Below, in pieces: positions 22,251 through 29,529 of a DNA stretch of 64,000 bases. Both the position numbers and the translations under genes were made by a program. Position 1 is the first letter of the stretch, and each line of letters starts with the position of its first letter. Below the pieces are notes generated by a model that was given only the letters and a program-made list of their open reading frames with translations, made no database searches and was not told the origin of the DNA. Origin of the DNA: DATLGB01 sp038258425 (lineage in GTDB: Bacteria; Actinomycetota; Thermoleophilia; Solirubrobacterales; Solirubrobacteraceae). The stretch spans positions 62,001 to 126,000 of the forward strand of contig JBBSPV010000002.1 in assembly GCA_038258425.1 (NCBI GenBank). The letters run 5' to 3'.

Positions 22251-22294
22251 CCTTCTAAGCGGCAGGTCCCTGGTTCGAGTCCAGGTGGGGGCGT
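22251..22294 (+). repeat. attR, 44-bp copy of tRNA-Arg 3' part
   Basis: Identical over 44 bp to 11379-11422. It lacks the acceptor 5' strand and D arm, so it is not a functional tRNA. The bases to its right are chromosomal and would directly follow the tRNA in an empty site. Confidence 0.93.
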
Positions 22295-22327
22295 GGGACG
22301 GGCGAGCCGACGCGCTTCACCGGTGCT

Positions 22328-22591
22328 TCACGACAGGTGATAGCGGCCATAGGAGTCGCGGCGGGCACACCGATAGCCGTATCGTCGATACTGGCGGTTG
22401 TAGCGGCGGGCGCAGTACTGCCCGCGCTGCAGGCACTTGTGCTGGCGTCCGATCACGGCGTGGGCGTATCCGGATGAGCATGTCTTCGCCGCGATGGCGA
22501 GCGGGGGGTTCGCCGATGACACCGCTGGTACGGCAGCTGGGAGCCCACCAAGCGACCCCGCGAGGGAGATACCGACCAAGAGCTTCTTCAT
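22328..22591 (-). CDS. Small secreted Cys-rich protein
   Basis: An 87-residue exported protein. Residues 1-27 form a signal peptide ('KKLLVGISLAGSLGG' core). The mature part has 'CSSGYAHAVIGRQHKCLQRGQYC', with spaced Cys and an arginine/tyrosine-rich tail. This CxSGYxHAVIGxxHKCL motif is widespread in exported proteins and protein C-termini of Solirubrobacterales, to my knowledge with no assigned function. It is the first chromosomal gene right of attR. Confidence 0.75.
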   Translation of the reverse strand: MKKLLVGISLAGSLGGLPAAVPAVSSANPPLAIAAKTCSSGYAHAVIGRQHKCLQRGQYCARRYNRQYRRYGYRCARRDSYGRYHLS

Positions 22592-22639
22592 GTCTGGGTG
22601 AACGACCAGGCGCCCGAAAGCTTGAGACTCGAGTAGCGG

Positions 22640-25600
22640 TCACTCGAGACCCGCCCTCTCCGCGAACCGACAGAGCATGTTCACCAACCGCATCTGCTCC
22701 ACGCTGGCGCACCGCGTCCGCAGCAGCCGCGGCGAGCAGACGACGACTGCCATCGCCTGTGCACGCGAGACCGCGACGTTGAGCCGGTTGCGGCTGAAGA
22801 GGAAGTCCATGCCGCGCGGCACGTCGTCGCCCGAGGAGCTCGTCATGGAGAAGAAGACGACGGGCGCCTCCTGGCCCTGGAACTTGTCGACCGTGCCGAC
22901 TCGCGCGCCGTCCGGCAGCGCAGCCCGGAGGCAGCGGACCTGGGCGTTGTACGGCGCGACGACGAGGATGTGCTCGAGCGTGAGCGCGCGCGTCACGCCG
23001 TCCCGGTCGGTGTAGCTGCCGCCGTCCAGCAGCCGCGACACCTCGAGCGCAATCGCCGTCGCCTCGTCGGGTGAGGACTGCCGGCACCCGTCGTGCTCGA
23101 CGGCGAGCATCCGCAGGCCCGCCCCCGCGAGCCCCGGCGAGGCGACGCGCTGCAGCCGGGTACCGGCGAGCGGCTCGAGCTTGCCGTCGTACATCGTGTC
23201 GGACACGAAGGCGCAGACGTCGGGGCTCATGCGCCAGGTCGTCTCGAGGAACACGCCGCGGTCCGCCGCGATGGTGTCCGCGCCGGCGAGCAGGTGCTCG
23301 AGAACCGAGGCGCCGGCGCCGTCGGGGTGCGTGCCCTGGCTGACGTGGGCGAGCTGCTGCGGGTCGCCGAGCAGCACGACGCTGTTGGCGGCGAGCGAGA
23401 CCGCGAGCGCGTCGGCGAGCGACATCTGGCCCGCCTCGTCGACGAAGAGCACGTCGACGCTGTCGCGCATGCGCTCCGACGCCCACAGCCAGGCGGTGCC
23501 GGCGACGAGCTGGACGTCCTCCTCCTCGGCCGGCGGGTACGCCTGGTTGTCGGTCACGAGCTCGATGCGGTCGCTGCCCGTGTGGGCGCACTCGAGGTCG
23601 TCGCCGGGCTTCTGCCGGCCGCGGAAGTCGAGCCCCTCGTTGTCGGCGGTGTCGTCGAGCTCGGCCAGGAGGTTCGTGATCGCCTTGTGCGACGTCGCGA
23701 TGACGCCCACCCGCTTTCCGGCCCGGATCAGGTCGGTCGCGAGCCGGGCGCCCGTGTAGGTCTTGCCGGTGCCCGGCGGGCCCTGGATGACGAGGGCGGT
23801 GCGGTCGAGCCCGCGGACCTGCCGGCGGAGGACCCCGAGGTCGACGGAACCGCCGGCGAGGGGCGGCGTCCCGGAGACCAGTCGCGGCGGTCGGCGCAGG
23901 AGCATGTCCGCCGCGGCGGTCTCGCCCAAGCCACCGGTGACGACGCCCTGGGCAAGCTCGAGCAGGGCGTCCTGCTGCGCCGCGGTGCCGTACGCGCCTC
24001 CGGGGATGAGGGTCCGAGGCCAGGGCTTGTCGAGCGACGCCTTCCCGCGCTTGATCCACACGACGCCCTCGTCGTCGACGCGCACGACGTTCGACTTGCC
24101 GCCGGTGATCGGGTCCTCGTAGGAGCCGGGCCCGAGCTTGAACGGCTGGGCCGGGAAGCGCAGCGGCGTGACGATCGACTGCTTGTCCGGATATGGAGTC
24201 AGGTCGTCGGCCAGCCGGAGGTCGCCGATCGCCTCGGAGTCCTCGTCGCGCAGTTGCTCGACCGTCATCTCCCGCCGGGCGAAGTACGCCCACCAGGCAG
24301 GCTTGGCCTCGCGCTCGTGGTAGGCGAGCAGCTCGCCGAGGAGCTGGTGGTCGGGCTCGTCGCCGAGCGCCTCCCGCAGCTCGGCCACGCGCGCGCGCCG
24401 CATCTGGGTCGCCTCGGGCGGGACGTACGTCGGCAGCGGCTGCAGCGCGCCGATGTCGACGTCGAACGCGGCCTCGGCCTCGCGCCGCCGCTCGCCGAGC
24501 CAGTCGCGCAGCTCGAGCGTCGAGCGGCAGTCGTTGGCGTTGTAGACGCGGATCGCCTCGAGCTCGGCGTCGTCGCCGCCCTCGTTGTACGCCTGCCAGT
24601 GCCGTAGCGAGCCCATCCCGCTGCGCAGCTCACCGACGCGCTCGAAGCCGAAGGCCGGCTCGATCGCCTTGAGGCTGTAGCTCTCGGTCCCGATCCGCAT
24701 CGACTGCCGGACGACGGCGTAGAGGTCGACGAAGACCTCGCGCCGCAGCAGCTCGTCGAGCTCGTGCTCGCGCGTCGCGTGGCGCTGGGCGAGCTGCTTG
24801 AGCGTCGTCGGCTCGTAGTGGTTGTAGTGGTAGACGTGCAGCGCCGGATCGGTGTGCAGACGGGCGGTGATCCAGTCGATCCAGGTCTCGAGGTTCGCCT
24901 TCTCCTCGGCCTCGCCGTGCGCCCACAGCGCCCAGTAGCCCTCGTCCGCGGTCCAGGTCCCGAACAGGTACTGCAGCCCGGCGTCGCCCCAGAACTGGTC
25001 GCCCTCGAAGTCGAAGAAGACGTCGCCCGGGGAGGGGACGGGCAGGCGGCCGAAGCCGCGGGCGGCGACGGGTTCGAGCAGCTCGTACTCCGGGCGGTCG
25101 AGACCGCGGCTGGCGACTTGCAGGGCCGCCTGCTGGCGCAGACCGGCGAGGGTCTGACGGGCGAGGCGGTCGACCTTGACCGTCGGCTCGAGCCCGGCCA
25201 CCGCGGTGACGGTCGGAACGCCGACCGCCTCGAGCTTGAGTCCCTGGTCGCGGTTGAGGCCGGCGACGAGGCAGAGGTGGTCGTCCGCGCGCCGGCGGTC
25301 GCGGCAGTGCTTCCACCACGGGCAGAACTCGCAGTCGGCGACGGGATACGGGTAGGCGGGCTCGGCCCCGGCGGCAAGCTCGCCACGCCGCTGCTCGAAG
25401 TGCGCGACGACCTGGGCGGCGTAGGCCTCGAACTCCTCCGGCGCGAACGGCGGCCGCTCGCCGCTGCCCAGGATGAGGTGCATGCGGCGCGGGCGCAGGC
25501 CCTGGAGCTGCTCGAGCTGCTCCGTGTAGAAGAGCAGCTGGAAGACGTAGTCCGGGCGCGGGTGGGTGGAGAGCTTCGCGTCGTGGACCTCGTAGGAGAA

Positions 25601-26002
25601 GCTGCCGAGCCCCGACGGGGTGTCGAGGCGGATCAGGAAGTCGGGGAAGCCGACCCGGTCGCCGTCGCGGAAGCAGGCCTGGTGGATGACCTCGCGGCCG
25701 TCGCGCATGGCCTCCCTGGTGAGGGCGGCGCGCTCCGTGTGTGGCCCGTCCGTGGGGATGGCGACGACGTCGCGGCCCTCGTCGCGCAGCGTCTGCAGGA
25801 ACGCCGCCTCGTGGCGCTGGCCGCGCTCCATGATGAGCTGCGCGTCGGGATGGGTGTCGCGCGGCCTGGCGAGCTCGCCGCGGCGCTCGAGGATGTCGAG
25901 GTAGGTCCGGTGCTCGCAGCCGAGGAAGTCGTTGAGCCGGCTGGGGGAGGTCAGGACGGTCATGCCCTTGGTAGGTCGGGGCGGGGCGACGGTGTCTGAC
26001 AT
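22640..26002 (-). CDS. TM0106-type RecB-like nuclease fused to SF1 helicase
   Basis: A 1120-residue two-part enzyme. The N-terminal half is a Cas4/RecB-like region ('SPSRLNDFLGCEHRTYLDILE', then 'SYEVHDAKLS' carrying the PD-(D/E)xK acid-Lys motif, and Cys positions 'CEFCPWWKHC') followed by an RNase H-like 3'-5' exonuclease segment ('VFFDFEGDQFW', 'HVYHYNHYEPTTLKQLA', 'YNANDCRSTLEL'). The C-terminal half is an SF1B helicase: Walker A 'VIQGPPGTGKTYTG', motif II 'VDVLFVDEAGQMS', 'VLLGDPQQLAHVSQG', and late motifs 'VGTVDKFQGQEAPVVFFS' and 'LNVAVSRAQAMAVVV'. It is a DNA-processing nuclease-helicase of uncharacterised physiology. Composition is host-like. Confidence 0.88.
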   Translation of the reverse strand: MSDTVAPPRPTKGMTVLTSPSRLNDFLGCEHRTYLDILERRGELARPRDTHPDAQLIMERGQRHEAAFLQTLRDEGRDVVAIPTDGPHTERAALTREAMRDGREVIHQACFRDGDRVGFPDFLIRLDTPSGLGSFSYEVHDAKLSTHPRPDYVFQLLFYTEQLEQLQGLRPRRMHLILGSGERPPFAPEEFEAYAAQVVAHFEQRRGELAAGAEPAYPYPVADCEFCPWWKHCRDRRRADDHLCLVAGLNRDQGLKLEAVGVPTVTAVAGLEPTVKVDRLARQTLAGLRQQAALQVASRGLDRPEYELLEPVAARGFGRLPVPSPGDVFFDFEGDQFWGDAGLQYLFGTWTADEGYWALWAHGEAEEKANLETWIDWITARLHTDPALHVYHYNHYEPTTLKQLAQRHATREHELDELLRREVFVDLYAVVRQSMRIGTESYSLKAIEPAFGFERVGELRSGMGSLRHWQAYNEGGDDAELEAIRVYNANDCRSTLELRDWLGERRREAEAAFDVDIGALQPLPTYVPPEATQMRRARVAELREALGDEPDHQLLGELLAYHEREAKPAWWAYFARREMTVEQLRDEDSEAIGDLRLADDLTPYPDKQSIVTPLRFPAQPFKLGPGSYEDPITGGKSNVVRVDDEGVVWIKRGKASLDKPWPRTLIPGGAYGTAAQQDALLELAQGVVTGGLGETAAADMLLRRPPRLVSGTPPLAGGSVDLGVLRRQVRGLDRTALVIQGPPGTGKTYTGARLATDLIRAGKRVGVIATSHKAITNLLAELDDTADNEGLDFRGRQKPGDDLECAHTGSDRIELVTDNQAYPPAEEEDVQLVAGTAWLWASERMRDSVDVLFVDEAGQMSLADALAVSLAANSVVLLGDPQQLAHVSQGTHPDGAGASVLEHLLAGADTIAADRGVFLETTWRMSPDVCAFVSDTMYDGKLEPLAGTRLQRVASPGLAGAGLRMLAVEHDGCRQSSPDEATAIALEVSRLLDGGSYTDRDGVTRALTLEHILVVAPYNAQVRCLRAALPDGARVGTVDKFQGQEAPVVFFSMTSSSGDDVPRGMDFLFSRNRLNVAVSRAQAMAVVVCSPRLLRTRCASVEQMRLVNMLCRFAERAGLE

Positions 26003-26173
26003 CGGTGGTGGTAACGGCGCGTACGGGGCAGAACTTGTGCCGCGGCGTCAGTACGGGAACGACGGGCTCTCGTCCTCGTCGCTCGTTGAGTGAGGACAGT
26101 GCCGTACCGCGTGCTCGAGAGCTTCGCGGCACTACAAGAACGCGGAGCGCCGAAGCGGCGTAGGGTCGAGACA

Positions 26174-27268
26174 ATGAGTCGCTACGTCGTGATCCGGGAG
26201 GGTGTCGAAGGAGTCGAGCGTCTCGTAGAGGAGAGCGCCGTGCCAACGGAGGCGGCGCTCCACGAAGTCCTCATGCGACACCCCTCACTCGTCCCCGCGG
26301 CCGATCTCGGATTCGGCCGCGTGGTCACCGTAGGCTTCGAAGCCAGCCTCGCTTCGGGCAGCGCTGATCTCGTCCTGCTCGACGAGGACGGGCGAATCTG
26401 CATCGTCGAGGTCAAGAAGGAAGGCAATCCTGATACACGGCGAGTCATCGCCCAATTGCTCGACTACGCCGCGGCACTGTGGGGCTTGACGACTGAGGAG
26501 TTCGACCGGGCGGTCCTGCGTCGCAAGCTTGGTGAGGACGACCCTCGCACCCTCCGCGAGTTCATCGCGGAGGAGTTGGTCGCCGAGGATGATGATCCTG
26601 AGGACCGGGCGGAGCGAACCGTCGAAGGCCTTGGTGAGAGGTTGCGCACCGGCGACTTCGCTCTAGTTCTCGCCGCCCCGACAATCCCGACAGGCGTCGA
26701 GCGCGTCATCGAGTACTTGAACGCGCGGGGGTTCTCGGTGTACGGATTGGAGGTCGACTACTTCTCCGGCGATGTCGAGGCGTTCGTCCCGCGCGTGGTT
26801 GTCCGGCCGAGCCTCGGTGGCCGGATCGCTGGTCAGGACGCGAAGGCGACCAGCCAGCCGATGGATTCCGAAACCTACATCTCGTCGTTGCCGGAGGCGG
26901 CCCAAGAGCCGGTCCGTCGCTTCTGCGAAGAGATCGAAGCCGCTGGCGACGGTGAGCTGCAATGGCGCGGCTATGGGGCGCGCGTACGAGTCAGAGGCGA
27001 GAACGGTCCGAGGGTCGTCGTCAATCTCGATGGCGAGCACTTGTGGCTCACCGTGGGCGAGGTCAGCGGACTTGATCCCCAGGCTGGCGTGCGGGCGGCC
27101 ACGCGCTTGGAACAAATCTCCGGTGCCAGAGTCAGGAAAACGTATGGGCTGCTGAAGTGGACGACTGCACCGACCGAGCGGGTAGAGGACTGTCTGGGCG
27201 TCGCCCGCGACCTGGTGCGCGAGCTCGCAGTTGCAGGGCTGCGCTCAGATGATTCCTCGCCCTCGTGA
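26174..27268 (+). CDS. NucS-like PD-(D/E)xK nuclease-domain protein
   Basis: A 364-residue protein. The N-terminal 100 residues hold a restriction-endonuclease-like fold: D65 in 'SGSADLVLLDEDGRICIVEVKK', E79 and K81 of the EVK motif, and Q94 in 'VIAQLLDYAA'. This resembles the C-terminal nuclease domain of NucS/DUF91 but lies at the N-terminus here. A middle region and a C-terminal 'DUF-like' segment ('AGVRAATRLEQISGARVRKTYGLLKWT') follow. It may recognise damaged or foreign DNA. ATG 26174 is used since upstream sequence is not coding-like. GC is lower than its neighbours, hinting at acquisition. The 171-bp gap before it shows no other gene. Confidence 0.72.
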   Translation: MSRYVVIREGVEGVERLVEESAVPTEAALHEVLMRHPSLVPAADLGFGRVVTVGFEASLASGSADLVLLDEDGRICIVEVKKEGNPDTRRVIAQLLDYAAALWGLTTEEFDRAVLRRKLGEDDPRTLREFIAEELVAEDDDPEDRAERTVEGLGERLRTGDFALVLAAPTIPTGVERVIEYLNARGFSVYGLEVDYFSGDVEAFVPRVVVRPSLGGRIAGQDAKATSQPMDSETYISSLPEAAQEPVRRFCEEIEAAGDGELQWRGYGARVRVRGENGPRVVVNLDGEHLWLTVGEVSGLDPQAGVRAATRLEQISGARVRKTYGLLKWTTAPTERVEDCLGVARDLVRELAVAGLRSDDSSPS

Positions 27269-27295
27269 GCTGAACTTGCCGCCGGTGACTTGCTC

Positions 27296-28264
27296 TCATC
27301 GCCGCCGCGACGGCCGCACCACGCACGCTCCCGCACGGGCTGACTCACCGGCGTACGCGCACAGCTGCACGAGCTCGTCCTCGACGATGAGACCCGTGCC
27401 GCCGCCCGTGGGCGAGGCCACCGCGACCGACTCGCCGATCCCGACCGCCCGCGAACGGCGCGTCGAGCCGCCCAGGACGCCGGCGAGGAACGCGTCGACG
27501 TGCGCGCGCTCGGGACGCGCGGCCGTCGACGCCGACGAGCTAAGCGCGTCGAGCGCGTACCCGCCGACGAGCGGGCCGTGCAGCGCGGCGAACACGTCCG
27601 CGCGGCTCACGAGGTCGAGGACCGTCGGGCGCCCGTCGAGCACAGCCACCGCCCCTAGCTGGCCGTCGCGGCGATTGATCGCGCCGCGCAGGTCGTCGAG
27701 CTCGTCCCCTCGATCGCGGGTGATGTCGGGCATCGCGGCCGTCGGGGACGCCACGTGGAGCTCCTCTAGCTTGTCCTCGACCGTCTCCCAGACCTCGCCC
27801 TGATCGGCGCGCGCCTCGAGGCCGACGGCAAGCGCCCGGCGCATCGCCTCGCTCTTGCGCCGCCGCAGCTCAGCAAAGGCGGCGTGGGTCCCGGGCGTGA
27901 ACGCCTCTCCATGGCGGGTGCCGTCCCAGCGGCCGGCCTCGACGCAGCTGACCGGCACGCGCAGCTGCGCCCCGGCGGGGACGAGGACCGCGTGGTCGAC
28001 AGTCCGGTCCTGCTGGGCGCCGAGCAGCAGCTCGCCCTCGTAGAGCAGGACGGGCTGGTCGAGCGGGTTGGACACGAGCAGGTCGTTGACCGAGGCACCG
28101 TCGGACAGCTCGGTGACCGTCGCGCCGAGCGCGGCGGCCTCGGCGAACGCGCGGTACTCGAGCCGCGGTGCGGCGCCGAAGAGCGGGAAGACGGCCAGCG
28201 GGCCGGCGACGTCGGGCTCGCCGACGGTCAGCTGGGCGGCCAGGGACTGTGAGGTGAACGGCAT
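27296..28264 (-). CDS. ARPP-1-like domain protein
   Basis: A 322-residue protein that matches what I know of the ARPP-1 (DUF6569) family: 'DLLVSNPLDQPVLLYEGELLLGAQQDRTVDHAVLVPAGAQLRVPVSCVEAGRW' region is its signature. The C-terminus repeats a similar beta-rich arrangement ('VLDGRPTVLDLVSRADVFAALHGPLVGGYALDAL'). The family is associated by gene context with ADP-ribosyl and phosphatase enzymes, but its function is unproven. ATG 28264 is chosen for good coding character from there; the frame extends to 28534. It is convergent with the nuclease-domain gene, 27 bp apart. Confidence 0.72.
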   Translation of the reverse strand: MPFTSQSLAAQLTVGEPDVAGPLAVFPLFGAAPRLEYRAFAEAAALGATVTELSDGASVNDLLVSNPLDQPVLLYEGELLLGAQQDRTVDHAVLVPAGAQLRVPVSCVEAGRWDGTRHGEAFTPGTHAAFAELRRRKSEAMRRALAVGLEARADQGEVWETVEDKLEELHVASPTAAMPDITRDRGDELDDLRGAINRRDGQLGAVAVLDGRPTVLDLVSRADVFAALHGPLVGGYALDALSSSASTAARPERAHVDAFLAGVLGGSTRRSRAVGIGESVAVASPTGGGTGLIVEDELVQLCAYAGESARAGACVVRPSRRR

Positions 28265-28360
28265 GGGCGGCTCCTTCGGTCGGGGTCGTCCCCTGGAGTC
28301 GCGACCGCGTCGCGCGTTCTGACACGTCAGGATCCCGCCACCGCTGCCGACCACCCGGCC

Positions 28361-28690
28361 ATGTGGTTGTTCAGCACCCTCGGCTTCTTCTCCGTCGTCG
28401 CCCACCGGGACCATCCGGACGCGCTGATCGTCCGCGCCCGCGTCCGGGGCGACCTCGAGAGCCTGCGCGACGAGCTGTTGCCCGATCTCGAGCTCGAGGA
28501 GCTCGAGACCGCCGACTACCGCTTCCGCGCGCACCTCTCACGCGATGAGTGGGCGCACGCGGCCGAGCGCCTCGCCGCGAGCGTCGACTACGACAACTTC
28601 AAGGACGCCGTCGCCCGCCGCCAGGGCGACGACCGCGCGCATCGCTACCTGCAGGTCTGGTCGGTCATGCGCGAGCTTCAGGAGGGCTGA
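28361..28690 (+). CDS. Conserved hypothetical protein
   Basis: A 109-residue protein ('MWLFSTLGFFSVVAHRDHPDALIVRARVRGDLESL', then 'YRFRAHLSRDEWAHAAERLAASVDYDNFKDAVARRQGDDRAHRYLQVW'). It resembles a small conserved family of uncharacterised bacterial proteins that I recall but cannot name. It is probably cytoplasmic with a ferredoxin-like alpha/beta pattern. Its 3' end overlaps that of the convergent peptidase gene by 13 bp. It is divergent from the ARPP-1-like gene with a short intergenic region. Confidence 0.7.
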   Translation: MWLFSTLGFFSVVAHRDHPDALIVRARVRGDLESLRDELLPDLELEELETADYRFRAHLSRDEWAHAAERLAASVDYDNFKDAVARRQGDDRAHRYLQVWSVMRELQEG

Positions 28691-29493
28691 CAGCGCGCGC
28701 AGGCCCGCGCGTGGGGGAGGGCACGGCGCAGCGCGTCGGGATCGGTCGCGCACCACTTGGGCTGGCGCGTCCGGGGCCGGCCGGGCTGCGCGGGCCCCGC
28801 GAGATAGCTGCAGGCGGCGCGATGGAGGCGACCGTCGAGCGTCGCGAGCGACTCCGTCACGACGTGCCCGTCGGCCGCGTGGGCGGCGCGCCAGGCGTCG
28901 TAGCCGCGGTCGTTCCAGAAGAAGCCCTCGAGCGGCTCACCGTGCTCGAGCACGGCCGGCGAGCGGATGGCGCGGAAGAGCGCCCGCTCCGTGGCGACGC
29001 GCGACCCGCCGAAGCGCTCGCACAGCTGCTGGAGATCGCCGCCGAGCCGTGCGTGCTCCATCCGCACGAGCACGTCGGGGAAGAGCAGGCCACCGGCGAA
29101 CAGGCTCGCTTCCTCCTCCATGTCGGGCGCATCGCCGTCGAGCGCGTCGAGCGCGACGGCGTGCGAGCGGCAGAAGACGCGCCGGTGCGGCTCGCGGTGC
29201 AGGACCCAGTGGCCGAGCTCATGGCCGACGGTGAAGCGCCGCCGACCGGGGGAGGCGGCCGCCTCGTCGCGGTTGACCCAGATCTCGCGCGCGTCGACGA
29301 CGAGCAGGCCGGAGAGCGCGTCGGCCTCGGGCGCGCCCGGGAGAGCCGACAGGTCGTCGTGCTCGCCCACCCGCAGGCCGAACCACGAGTCGGCGATCTC
29401 CTCGACCGGCACGGGAAGGCTGGCGCCGTCCCACACGTGTCGAGGCAGGGAGACGAGCAGCTCGAGCGCGGCGATCTCGGGGGGAGACGGCAC
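28678..29493 (-). CDS. ImmA/IrrE-type metallopeptidase
   Basis: A 271-residue protein with the zinc-peptidase motif HELGHWVLH (HExxH, about residues 97-105) preceded by 'DAREIWVNRDEAAASPGRRRFTVG' and followed by 'MEEEASLFAGGLLFP' with the third-ligand Glu region, the pattern of ImmA/IrrE enzymes. A C-terminal 'CATDPDALRRALPHARACARCQ' carries Cys residues that could bind zinc. ImmA-type enzymes cleave repressors in response to DNA damage. The start is GTG 29493, 36 bp from the divergent ATPase start, so the two likely share regulation. No XRE repressor gene is adjacent, which is unusual for the family. Confidence 0.82.
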   Translation of the reverse strand: MPSPPEIAALELLVSLPRHVWDGASLPVPVEEIADSWFGLRVGEHDDLSALPGAPEADALSGLLVVDAREIWVNRDEAAASPGRRRFTVGHELGHWVLHREPHRRVFCRSHAVALDALDGDAPDMEEEASLFAGGLLFPDVLVRMEHARLGGDLQQLCERFGGSRVATERALFRAIRSPAVLEHGEPLEGFFWNDRGYDAWRAAHAADGHVVTESLATLDGRLHRAACSYLAGPAQPGRPRTRQPKWCATDPDALRRALPHARACARCQPS

Positions 29494-29529
29494 CGCGTCA
29501 GTATCCCCACCGGCCGGTAGCCTCGCGCC

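Larger units (their letters stand above)
11379..22294. mobile_element. Integrative element at tRNA-Arg(TCT), about 10.9 kb
   Basis: The element is bounded by a 44-bp perfect direct repeat (11379-11422 and 22251-22294) covering the anticodon loop to the 3' end of the tRNA, the classic att target of tyrosine integrases. The integrase gene is adjacent to the tRNA. The interior carries an Xis-like HTH gene, a replication-initiator-like gene with iteron-like repeats, an HNH nuclease, RHH and coiled-coil genes, and a DprA/phosphoribosyltransferase pair. Base composition varies and is lower than the flanks in places. No conjugation translocase, relaxase, capsid or terminase gene is recognisable, so it resembles a mobilisable island or phage satellite more than an autonomous conjugative element. 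Confidence 0.9.

Noticed and set aside
22251..22294. Second tRNA-Arg gene
   Set aside because: Only the anticodon 3' side and T arm are present; the acceptor 5' strand and D arm are missing, so it is an att copy.
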